From: Paracoccaceae bacterium
Lineage (GTDB): Bacteria > Pseudomonadota > Alphaproteobacteria > Rhodobacterales > Rhodobacteraceae
DNA: 9,840 nt
Assembly: GCA_007121115.1 (NCBI GenBank)
Contig: SKMI01000194.1
Coordinates: 1 to 9,840, forward strand
Direction of reading: 5' to 3'
Shown piece by piece: positions 1 to 6,147 of the stretch (its first letter is position 1; the number at the start of each line of letters is the position of its first letter). Below the pieces are notes generated by a model. It was not told where the DNA came from, searched no databases, and was given only the letters and a program-made list of their open reading frames with translations. Position numbers and translations under genes: made by a program.

Positions 1-699
1 GACGGGTTTCGCGCAATCAACAACCTTTCCATCGCCATCGGAGAGCCCGAATTGCGCGCCGTGATCGGCCCCAATGGCGCGGGCAAGACGACCTTCATGG
101 ATATCGTGACCGGTAAGACGCGGCCCGATGAGGGACGCGTGATCTGGGGCGCGGACTCGGTCGACCTGCTGAAACTGTCGGAAAGCGATATCGCCAAGAT
201 CGGCATTGGCCGGAAGTTCCAGAAACCCACCGTGTTCGAGGAACAGAGCGTGCGCGACAACCTCGCCATGGCGCTGAAGAATGCGCGCGGGCCGATGTCG
301 GTGCTGATGTGGCGTGCGAGCGAGCGCGACGCGGCGCGGATACTGGAACTGGCCGCCGAGATCGGGCTGAGCGACCGGCTGGCGCATCGCGCGGGCGATC
401 TGAGCCACGGGCAGAAGCAGTGGCTGGAAATCGGCATGCTGCTGGCGCAGGACCCGCGCCTGCTGCTGGTCGATGAGCCTGCCGCCGGGATGACCCCGTC
501 CGAGCGCGAACACACCACCGATCTGTTGAGACGCGCGGCCCGGACCCGCGCGGTCATGGTGATCGAGCATGACATGGAATTCATCCGTCGGCTGGAGTGC
601 CGCGTGACTGTCCTGCACGAAGGCTCGGTGCTGGCCGAAGGCTCGCTCGATCACGTCACGAAAAACCAGCAGGTGATCGATGTCTATCTGGGGCGCTAG
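1..699 (+). CDS. urtD: Urea ABC transporter ATP-binding subunit UrtD (5' partial)
   Basis: This is one of the two cytoplasmic ATPases of the UrtABCDE high-affinity urea importer and belongs to the LivG-like branch of branched-chain amino-acid-type ABC ATPases. The frame is open from base 1, so the start lies outside the window; about 15-20 N-terminal residues are missing compared with the usual length of about 250. Visible motifs are Walker A (GPNGAGKTT, nt 67-93), a Q-loop region (GRKFQKPTVFE), an ABC signature variant LSHGQKQWLE, Walker B LLLVDEPAAGMTP and the switch histidine in IEHDM. The phrase MDIVTGKTRPDEG after Walker A and the LSHGQKQWLEIGMLL signature are typical of UrtD rather than of generic LivG. 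The gene ends with TAG 3 nt before urtE, so the two are translated from one operon. The product is expected to pair with UrtE under the UrtB/UrtC permeases. No truncation other than the window edge is seen. Confidence 0.93.
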   Translation, partial: DGFRAINNLSIAIGEPELRAVIGPNGAGKTTFMDIVTGKTRPDEGRVIWGADSVDLLKLSESDIAKIGIGRKFQKPTVFEEQSVRDNLAMALKNARGPMSVLMWRASERDAARILELAAEIGLSDRLAHRAGDLSHGQKQWLEIGMLLAQDPRLLLVDEPAAGMTPSEREHTTDLLRRAARTRAVMVIEHDMEFIRRLECRVTVLHEGSVLAEGSLDHVTKNQQVIDVYLGR

Positions 700-702
700 G
701 AC

Positions 703-1398
703 ATGTTGAAGGTGGACAATCTGACCCTGCACTACGGCGCTTCGCAGATCCTCTGGGGCGTGTCGCTGACCGCCCGGCCCGGCGCGGTGACAGCCGTGAT
801 GGGCACGAACGGGGTGGGCAAGACTTCGCTTCTGCGCGCGATCGCGGGCCGTCACCCTTACTCGGGTGGCACCATCACGCTGGGCGGGCAAGTGCTGAAC
901 CATCCGAGCGCGGCGCAGGCCGCGCAGGCGGGGATCGCCTATGTGCCGCAGGGGCGCGAGATCTTTCCACTGCTGACGGTGACGGAAAACCTGCAGACCG
1001 GCTTTGCTTGTCTGCCCAAGGCCGACCACAGCATCCCCGACCGGATCTATGACCTGTTTCCCGTGCTGCAGGAGATGAGAAACCGGCGCGGCGGCGACCT
1101 GTCCGGCGGGCAGCAGCAGCAGCTGGCCATTGCCCGTGCGCTGATTGCCCGGCCGAAGGTGCTGCTGCTCGACGAGCCCACCGAAGGTATCCAGCCCAAC
1201 ATCATCAAGCAGATCGGCAAGGTCATCGAACTGTTGCGCGAAGAAGGCGAGATCGCCATCATCCTTGTTGAACAGTTCTTCGATTTTGCCTTCGGACTGG
1301 CCGACGAGTTCTGCGTGCTTAACCGGGGCGAGGTCGTGCTGAACCGGCGCGCCAGCGCCGTTTCGCGCGAGATGCTTCTTGAGCGCGTCTCGATCTGA
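703..1398 (+). CDS. urtE: Urea ABC transporter ATP-binding subunit UrtE
   Basis: This is the second ATPase of the urea importer (LivF-like), 231 aa, the usual full length. Motifs in order: Walker A GTNGVGKTS (residues 34-42), Q-loop YVPQGREIFP (80-89), signature LSGGQQQQLAIARAL (133-147), Walker B VLLLDEPTEGIQP (153-165), then LVEQ. Glutamine in place of the switch histidine is normal in the LivF branch, so it is not a defect. HYGASQILWGVS near the N-terminus and PTEGIQPNIIKQI are strongly UrtE-like. The ATG at 703 follows the urtD stop by 3 nt, giving a tightly coupled operon. After the TGA at 1396-1398 there is no recognisable urease gene and no clear intrinsic terminator, although in many alphaproteobacteria urt genes adjoin ureDABC genes. 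The conserved operon appears to stop here. Confidence 0.95.
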   Translation: MLKVDNLTLHYGASQILWGVSLTARPGAVTAVMGTNGVGKTSLLRAIAGRHPYSGGTITLGGQVLNHPSAAQAAQAGIAYVPQGREIFPLLTVTENLQTGFACLPKADHSIPDRIYDLFPVLQEMRNRRGGDLSGGQQQQLAIARALIARPKVLLLDEPTEGIQPNIIKQIGKVIELLREEGEIAIILVEQFFDFAFGLADEFCVLNRGEVVLNRRASAVSREMLLERVSI

Positions 1399-1757
1399 GT
1401 GCAAAGCCTGACACAGGAGCGGTCGTGCTGTCTTGGCAATTCTGCTGCGCGATGCCGCGCAACATGCGCCTCCAAGGCCGTTGCCAGGCTGATGCCACTT
1501 CCTTCAGTCCGATCAGTGTCTCACATCTCCTATTTGCCATGCCACAGCAGCACCCCGAAAACCGAAAATGAGCTCTGCTGGGATGGCCGACCCGACCCAT
1601 CGACTCTACGGCGGCGTTCGAAACGGTACGGCTCTGCACTTTCTGAAGGCGTACGGATGACCAGCGGAGAAGGCACACGACTGACCCTGAAAGCGTTCTT
1701 CCCCCTCCGATGGGCTCCTCCCGGTCGCGATCCGTATACGCGTGGCTGGGCCGTGAC
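1399..1757. other. Gene-poor stretch after urtE; nothing recognised
   Basis: About 360 bases follow urtE without a supportable gene. Open frames exist on both strands, but their translations are rich in Arg/Ser/Pro/Cys and match no family I know, as expected of shadow frames in GC-rich DNA. I see no tRNA, no obvious hairpin plus T-tract and no tandem repeat. It may contain degraded coding sequence. Confidence 0.5.
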
Positions 1758-1898
1758 ATGAGTGCCGCACTGGCCATTGCCGACGCGCTGGGTGTGGACG
1801 CCCGCGCCGCGGCCGAACTCCTGCCCGTGATCGAGACCTTGATCGCGCGGCATCCCAAAGAGCAGATGGACAAGGCGCCCGAAGGGCTCAATCCGTAA
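1758..1898 (+). CDS. Short unassigned ORF, possibly a gene remnant
   Basis: A 46-residue frame starting at ATG 1758 encodes a plausible helical, Ala-rich peptide (SAALAIADALGVDARAAAEL, then LPVIETLIARHP), with none of the Arg/Ser/Pro bias of the surrounding shadow frames. The frame extends upstream in phase to 1710, but that part looks non-coding. I do not recognise the family. The phrase RDMSAALAIADALGV is faintly like the C-terminal helix of 3-hydroxyisobutyrate-type dehydrogenases (KDM-x-x-AL-x-x-A-x-x-LGV), which would make this a severed 3' end, but the match is weak. It converges on the vapC remnant and overlaps its 3' end by 11 nt. No clear ribosome-binding site precedes the ATG. It could be a small real gene, a remnant or chance. 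Confidence 0.3.
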   Translation: MSAALAIADALGVDARAAAELLPVIETLIARHPKEQMDKAPEGLNP

Positions 1899-2266
1899 TC
1901 TTGGGAATGTAGGTGACGTCCGGCATGCCTTCGAAATGCGCGCCGCAGGTCAGAAGCGGCACGGCGTGTGCCTGGGCGGTCGCAAGGATAATGGCGTCGG
2001 CCGTGGCTGCTTGTGAGTGGCGCACACTTCCGCCATCACCCGCGCGATCTCGGTGTCGAGCGGAACAACCTGGCAGACTTGCGTTAAGGCAATGACCTCA
2101 TCTGCCTTGTCCTCGCCGGCCGCGCGCTTCTGCCATTTCGCCAACTCGAACTGCACCATGGTCGGAATCAGCCAGTCTGCCTGCTCGGGCAAGTGTTCCG
2201 CCACAGCTCTCCTGTGGGTGAGCCTGTCAGCCATTCGATCCAGGCCGAGGTATCGACACGGATCAT
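1888..2266 (-). pseudogene. vapC: VapC-type PIN-domain toxin, broken by two frameshifts
   Basis: Read from ATG 2266 the minus strand encodes MIRVDTSAWIEWLTGSPTGE, the classic start of a PIN-domain ribonuclease toxin with the first acidic residue (Asp5). Near 2203-2208 one base is missing, and the protein continues in another frame as AVAEHLPEQADWLIP, then FELAKWQKR carrying the conserved Glu. It stays in that frame to CATHK near 2011. There a second single-base loss shifts the frame again, giving ATADAIILATAQAHAVPLLT with the conserved Asp, then GMPDVTYIPKITD and TGA at 1888-1890. Restoring both bases gives a complete protein of about 126 aa, normal for VapC. The active-site acidic positions are thus still present but spread over three frames. 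PIN toxins of this type cleave RNA and are neutralised by a VapB encoded just upstream, which here is also decayed. Sequencing error at two sites cannot be excluded. Confidence 0.82.
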
Positions 2267-2388
2267 CAGACGCGGTGCGACCGATCACGGTAATGCTCGG
2301 CCCGCGCCCCGCTGGCCAGCCCATTGAGGTTTTCCCTCTTCGGCACCGGCACCAGGAGCACGCCCTTGCCCTTGGGGATGAAGGCAAA
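2266..2388 (-). pseudogene. C-terminal remnant of the cognate VapB-type antitoxin
   Basis: Immediately upstream of the vapC remnant on the same strand, a frame ends with FAFIPKGKGV, LLVPVPKRENLNGLASG and ARAEHYRDRSHRV. Its stop overlaps the toxin start as TGATG (2264-2268), the usual coupling in vapBC operons. The ending (a small GA-type segment followed by YRDRxxR) is the kind of toxin-wrapping tail I associate with VapB antitoxins. I cannot find an N-terminal AbrB- or RHH-type DNA-binding half: upstream in-frame residues look non-coding, so the gene seems to have lost its 5' part. The 5' boundary given here is approximate. With the toxin frameshifted, the pair is unlikely to function. Assignment rests mainly on position, coupling and tail style. 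Confidence 0.5.
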
Positions 2389-2437
2389 GGTCGGCGAGCG
2401 AAGGAACACTGCCGGTGGTGGAGTTCGGGGCGTGATG

Positions 2438-2584
2438 CCGACACGAAAGATGATGGCTCCCAAGGGCGCCCCTGTGCAGACCCTTGCGCTGGAGCTGCGC
2501 CTGCAAGAACCTGCCGCCATGGGATTGACCCTGCCCCTGCGCGATGGCTTGCTGGCATTCTGCCGCGCGCGCGGCGCAGAATGA
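2438..2584 (+). other. Possible 3' remnant of an unknown gene upstream of the RidA gene
   Basis: On the plus strand a frame ends 9 nt before the RidA ATG with a moderately protein-like C-terminus: VQTLALELRLQEPAAMGLTL followed by PLRDGLLAFCRARGAE and TGA at 2582-2584. The upstream part overlaps the antitoxin remnant antisense and looks non-coding. It could be the severed end of a gene once co-transcribed with the RidA gene. I do not recognise the family, and chance is a real alternative. Confidence 0.25.
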
Positions 2585-2593
2585 GGACTCCCC

Positions 2594-2989
2594 ATGCCCC
2601 TGCCACACTTCCACATGGTCGATGCCGCCCCGGAACCGGTTGCGACCTTCTCGCATGCTTCCGAGGTCGATGGCTGGGTCTTCCTGACAGGCCAGATGCC
2701 CACCTGGCCCGGCGAACCCGAGCGGCCTCTGCCCGAAGGCATCGCGTCGCAGACACGCCGCGTGATGGACAACCTGATCCTCGTTCTGGACGGGCTCGGG
2801 CTGGGGCTCGAGAACGTGGTGCAGGCGCGCGTCTACATCACGGAATTCGAGCGCGACTATGCGCCGATGAACGCTGTCTACAAGAGCTACTTCAAAGAGG
2901 GAAAGCTGCCCGCACGCACCTGCGTCGGGGTAAGCGGCCTTGCCGTCGGCGCGCTGGTCGAGATCGACATGGTCGCCCGGCGCCCCTGA
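2594..2989 (+). CDS. RidA/YjgF-family protein (probable enamine/imine deaminase)
   Basis: This intact 131-aa protein has the length and pattern of the RidA (YjgF/YER057c/UK114) family: FSHASEVDGWVFLTGQMP near residues 19-36, then ASQTRRVMDNLILVLDGLG (51-69), VVQARVYITEF (75-85) and the closing block PARTCVGVSGLAVGALVEID (106-125). Arg108 and Glu123 align with Arg105 and Glu120 of E. coli RidA, as I recall them; these residues bind and hydrolyse 2-aminoacrylate-type imines, so a deaminase role is plausible. Many RidA subfamilies act on other substrates, so the exact one is not assigned. A GAGGA-type ribosome-binding site sits about 8 nt before ATG 2594. It is the only intact gene between urtE and 3879. 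Its flanks are remnants, so no pathway can be read from its neighbours. Confidence 0.92.
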   Translation: MPLPHFHMVDAAPEPVATFSHASEVDGWVFLTGQMPTWPGEPERPLPEGIASQTRRVMDNLILVLDGLGLGLENVVQARVYITEFERDYAPMNAVYKSYFKEGKLPARTCVGVSGLAVGALVEIDMVARRP

Positions 2990-3315
2990 TCCGACATCAC
3001 CAGCGCGAGCGCCCACAGCGCACCTGCGCAGGACGACTTTCGCAGCGCGACACTGACAGGTCTCCCTCGGCCTCAACCCGTATCTGAAGCCCTGGGCGGT
3101 GCGCCTGACCCGCCGCATGATCACCGAGCCCCCCCGTGCCGGCTGCTGGTGCGCGAACTGGGCCACGCCGAGGCCGACCGCATCCTGGCAGAGGACCGCC
3201 AGGATCACCTCCTCCCCCTCGCAGGCTGGCGCGACAGGGGCGCGATCTGGACCGGCGCGTTGGCCACTATGCAGACCCAAGTGCTCTCTGCCGTTTGCCG
3301 CTTTCTTTCTCACTG
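2990..3315. other. Disrupted coding-like sequence of unknown origin
   Basis: About 325 bases after the RidA gene hold no intact gene. On the plus strand two stretches look protein-like but lie in different frames: LNPYLKPWAVRLTRRMITEP (about 3072-3131), and RLLVRELGHAEADRILAED followed by GWRDRGAIWTGALATMQTQV (about 3139-3280). They are separated by a C-run at 3127-3133, consistent with one frameshifted gene fragment. I do not recognise the family. No start signal or terminator is evident. Confidence 0.35.
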
Positions 3316-3801
3316 TCACCGCTTTGCACTGAATCGCCACGGCAGTTTCGGGTGAAAAAGTCCGGTTCCGTGCAGCAAGTCAGTCCCCAGTTCGGCCAAT
3401 TTCAAGGGTTGCACCGGATCAAGACGGCGCCGTTCGCGAAACCTGCGCGGCGTATCGTCATGCCGCTTCCGAAACAGCCGGTAGAAATGGCTCGGGTTCT
3501 GGATCCCGGTCGATCGCCCGATTTCCTCGATGCTCAGATCGGTCATCTGGAGCTGCAATGCAGCGAAATCCATGCGGGTGTCGTTGATGAATCCGGTCGG
3601 CGACTGTCCCAGATGACGGCGGAATGCGCGGCAGACCGACTCGTGGCGGCGACCTGAAACCCGGACCAGTCCGGTCGCGCCTTCGCGAAAAACATCTGGC
3701 CGTCGCGCTGCGCGCAGCGCCCGCGCAAGCCAAGGTGGCAAATCGCTTGTCCAGATCGTTGCGGACCCCGCAATCTGCATCACCGAGGCGACGCTCAACA
3801 C
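3316..3801 (-). pseudogene. AraC-family regulator reduced to its DNA-binding domain
   Basis: The minus strand encodes an AraC/XylS-type C-terminal DNA-binding domain. The first helix-turn-helix region is FREGATGLVRVSGRRHESVC followed by RAFRRHLGQSPTGFI. The second is LSIEEIGRSTGIQ, followed by the family signature SHFYRLFRKRHDDTPRRFRE. The frame is closed upstream by TGA at 3838-3840, leaving at most about 170 residues, against 250-300 for members with a cupin sensor domain. The only candidate start is GTG 3801, without a convincing ribosome-binding site. The N-terminal sensor half is therefore missing and I call it a truncated gene. A stand-alone MarA/SoxS-like regulator is an alternative, but the PPWLARALRAAR lead-in resembles the inter-domain linker of full-length members. 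After RRLDPVQP about 30 extra residues look like read-through. It lies about 40 nt downstream of the large regulator on the same strand. Confidence 0.65.
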
Positions 3802-3878
3802 GAATTGGTCGATCTGAAGCTGCGTTCTGGGGGCAGGTCACCAGTCATCCGCGGGGATCGCGGCTGGCGCGGTGGGTT

Positions 3879-5888
3879 TCAGTCGATCCCGGCGCGGGTC
3901 AGGCCTTCGAGGTAGAGATCAAGTTGGCTGCGGCGTTTCACGTAGAATAGCCGGCTGCGGGCAAGGCCCAGGGTGAAACCGGGCTTCGCGCGCAGCAGCG
4001 AACTGCGCGCGCGCGCGATCCGGGCGCGGTCGCCGATATGGCCGAGTGCGGCCAGCAGATTGGCATGGGCGGAATAATGGGCGTTGGGCACCTGCACCGC
4101 ACGGGCGGCGGCGCTGGCGGCGGCCTTGGGGTCGTCGCCGAAAAGATGCGCGAGCGAGCGGTAGGAATGGAACGCCCAGCGGAATGGATCATGGGGGCTG
4201 AGGTCGATGGCGCGCTGGAAGTGCCGGATCGATTCATCGATGCGCCCCTCATAGGCGAGCGAATCTCCCAGCCCGCAATGTGACAGGGCGAGGTAGGGGT
4301 TGAGGTCAAGCGCGTGCTCCAGCGCGTCGATGGCCAGATCGTATTCCTGACGCGCCAGCCGCACCCGGCCCAGCACGAAATGACTGTGCGGATCGCGGTC
4401 GTCACGCGCCAGTCCCTGCAGCGCAAGGTCAAGCGCATCGTCCAGCCGCGCCACGCCCACGCTCCCTTCGAAATAAACCATCTCGAGCGTGATCGCATAG
4501 GCAAGGCGCGTGTAGGGTTCAGCAAAATCCGGGTCCGCGCGAATGGCCATGCGCAGCAGGTCCTGCGCACGGCGGTTGCCGTCTGCGGTGAAGCGATAGA
4601 ATTCGGCCATGCCTAGGTGATAGAGCTCCCAGGCACCGCGATTGGCGCGCGGCAGGTTGCGCGCCCTCTGCTGCTCGGACACGCCGAGGTCGGTCGCCAG
4701 CCGCGACGCGATGGTGCCGCAGATCTCGTCCTGGAACTCGAATATCTGCGCAAGGTCCAGATCGAAGCTGTCCGCCCAGATACGCCGCATGGTGCGGCTT
4801 TCCACCGCCTCGGCCTGGATGCGCACCCGGTCACCGGCCTTGCGCAGATTGCCGGTGACCACATGGGTGGCGCCAAGCTGGCCTGCGACTTCGTCCAGCC
4901 CGACGGTGGCGTTGCGAAAGGCGAAGGCCGGGTTGCGGGCGATGACTTCGATCCAGCGGTGCTTGCTGAGCGCGGTGAGGATGTCCTCGGCGATACCGTC
5001 GGCTAAGACCCGGCCACTGGCATCGCCCGACAGGTTGTCAAAGGGAAGTACCGCGATCAGGGGGCGCGTAGGCTCTGGCTGCACGGGCCGGTGCGGGGCA
5101 GCGGGTTCCCGCGCCGTGACCGGGCGCAGGAAGCGAAAGCCGCGCCCGTGCACCGTGGCGATGCTGTGCTGGGCGCGGCCACTGTCCCCCAGCGCCTGCC
5201 GCAGCGCCTTGATCTGGCTGCTGAGCGCGGTGTCGGAAACGATCCGCCCACTCCACAGGTGCTCGAAGATCTCGTCGCGCGGGACAACGCGATCGGTGTT
5301 GCTGGCCAGCAGGACGAGCAGGTCGAAGGTCAGCGGCTCCAGCGGGACCTCCGCGCCATCGCGGTGCAGGGTGCGCCGCTGCGGGTCGAGCGTGAATCCG
5401 TCGAAACGCAGGCAGCCGCTGGCCTCTGCCGCCGCGGCCTCGGTCCGGCGTGCGCGGAAGGCCGCGACCGGGAAAGGCGCGGGCGGCACCTCGACCGGGC
5501 CGCGAGCGTCCAGTGCGATGCCCGGCGCGGGCCGGACCGCGGCGCGCGCGGTGGCCGAGACCAGCACCTCGCCTTCCCGCGCGTTCTGCGCCAGCGCCTG
5601 CGCCACGGCCTTGGCCGTGTCCCTGTCGCTGATGTCGACCGGCACATCGATACCGACCCGCGCACCCGAGCTTCCCGCCGAGAGCAGGTTCACCAGTTCA
5701 AGCGCACAGCGCAGCGATGGAAGTGTGGTGGCAAAGGCGGCAAGCGCACCCTGCCTGCGCCAGTCGACGCTCAATGCGCCATGCCGTTGGAGCAAAACTT
5801 CCAGAAGGTCGCGGTCCCGCGTCTGCGCCTGTCCATCCGAGAGATCATGGACAAGCCCGACAAACGCGAATGCTGGTGTCTGCGACAT
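3879..5888 (-). CDS. Pseudo-cyclase / winged-helix / TolB-N-like / TPR regulator
   Basis: A 669-aa protein if started at ATG 5888; the frame extends to GTG 5966, but those 26 residues (MRQWSLLWSAHPGREP...) look non-coding, and a GGGG-type site precedes 5888. Domains, numbered from 5888: residues 1-145 resemble a class III adenylate/guanylate cyclase core (RVGIDVPVDISD, EVLVSATARAA). The metal-binding aspartates are absent: the GDG-type turn reads RRQGALAAF. Residues 158-255 are an OmpR/PhoB-type winged helix (GFTLDPQRRTL, PLTFDLLVLLASN, VVPRDEIFEHLW, SSQIKALRQALGD, ATVHGRGFRF). Residues 277-395 form a TolB-N/FlgO-like domain (IAVLPFDNLSGD, GIAEDILTALSK, GATHVVTGNLRK). Residues 415-640 are TPR-like (ARQEYDLAIDALEHALDLNP, GRIDESIRHFQRAIDLSPHD). 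No membrane segment or signal peptide is seen, so it should be cytoplasmic. It probably binds DNA and senses an unknown partner through the TPR part. Targets are unknown; the methyltransferase/hydrolase unit next to it is a candidate. Confidence 0.88.
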   Translation of the reverse strand: MSQTPAFAFVGLVHDLSDGQAQTRDRDLLEVLLQRHGALSVDWRRQGALAAFATTLPSLRCALELVNLLSAGSSGARVGIDVPVDISDRDTAKAVAQALAQNAREGEVLVSATARAAVRPAPGIALDARGPVEVPPAPFPVAAFRARRTEAAAAEASGCLRFDGFTLDPQRRTLHRDGAEVPLEPLTFDLLVLLASNTDRVVPRDEIFEHLWSGRIVSDTALSSQIKALRQALGDSGRAQHSIATVHGRGFRFLRPVTAREPAAPHRPVQPEPTRPLIAVLPFDNLSGDASGRVLADGIAEDILTALSKHRWIEVIARNPAFAFRNATVGLDEVAGQLGATHVVTGNLRKAGDRVRIQAEAVESRTMRRIWADSFDLDLAQIFEFQDEICGTIASRLATDLGVSEQQRARNLPRANRGAWELYHLGMAEFYRFTADGNRRAQDLLRMAIRADPDFAEPYTRLAYAITLEMVYFEGSVGVARLDDALDLALQGLARDDRDPHSHFVLGRVRLARQEYDLAIDALEHALDLNPYLALSHCGLGDSLAYEGRIDESIRHFQRAIDLSPHDPFRWAFHSYRSLAHLFGDDPKAAASAAARAVQVPNAHYSAHANLLAALGHIGDRARIARARSSLLRAKPGFTLGLARSRLFYVKRRSQLDLYLEGLTRAGID

Positions 5889-5990
5889 CGGCTGTACCCC
5901 GGCGAAGCGCCGCACGGGTGGTTCGCGACCGGGGTGGGCGCTCCAAAGGAGCGACCACTGACGCACGCCGCTTCTATTTTTCTGGTACCG

Positions 5991-6019
5991 ATTTTGCCCG
6001 AAACACCGAAAAAATGCAA
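5991..6019 (-). promoter_or_regulatory. Candidate promoter for the pseudo-cyclase regulator gene
   Basis: Reading the minus strand, a TTGCAT box (6019-6014) and a CAAAAT box (5996-5991) are spaced 17 bp, sigma70-like but with only moderate agreement. Transcription would start near 5984 and leave a leader of about 95 nt before ATG 5888. It lies in the locally AT-rich part of the intergenic region. This is pattern matching only. Confidence 0.3.
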
Positions 6020-6038
6020 ACTGACCTCAGGTTTTGCA
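6009..6038 (-). terminator. Probable intrinsic terminator of the methyltransferase/hydrolase unit
   Basis: On the minus strand a dyad at 6038-6015 has arms TGCAAA(AC)CTGA and TCAGTTTGCA around a GG loop. It is immediately followed by six T (6014-6009). The stem is 10 bp with a 2-nt bulge, and the tract fits a rho-independent terminator. It lies 11 nt beyond the stop of the methyltransferase tail remnant (6050-6052). It also sits close upstream of the regulator gene and touches the -35-like box, so an operator role is an alternative. Confidence 0.5.
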
Positions 6039-6049
6039 CCGCCGTTGGC

Positions 6050-6147
6050 TCACGCGCCCGGATTCCGGGCCGAGATCATCCCGTCCACCTCGCGGCGCTG
6101 GCGGTCGATGGTCTTGGCGAATGTGGCCAGATCCGTTGACGCTTGCC
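6050..6147 (-). pseudogene. Duplicated 3' tail of a methyltransferase gene
   Basis: Directly downstream of the MBL-fold gene, the minus strand reads ASTDLATFAKTIDRQRREVD and then GMISARNPGA with TGA at 6050-6052. This matches the C-terminus of the intact methyltransferase (INRQRREADG, then MISARNPAN and stop at 7422). At DNA level 6060-6081 is identical to 7432-7453, and 6082-6111 matches 7478-7507 with three mismatches. The intact gene carries 24 extra bases between the two blocks. The fragment has no start and no catalytic domain, so it is the end of a second, otherwise lost, methyltransferase copy. Confidence 0.8.

Noticed and set aside
2017..3087. Plus-strand open frame of 356 codons spanning the vapBC remnant and RidA gene
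   Set aside because: It crosses real genes in other frames and its residues show no domain; the RidA frame inside it is clearly the coding one.
2285..3340. Minus-strand open frame of 351 codons opposite the RidA gene
   Set aside because: It is the antisense shadow of the RidA gene, Gln/Arg/Gly-rich, with no recognisable motif.
4642..5961. Long plus-strand open frame of 439 codons antisense to the regulator gene
   Set aside because: Its translation is Ser/Arg/Ala-rich low-complexity sequence without domains, typical of the antisense of a GC-rich gene; the minus frame has clear domains.
5889..5966. Upstream GTG start for the regulator gene at 5966
   Set aside because: The extra 26 residues look non-coding and would begin almost at the putative transcription start; ATG 5888 begins the cyclase-like domain directly.
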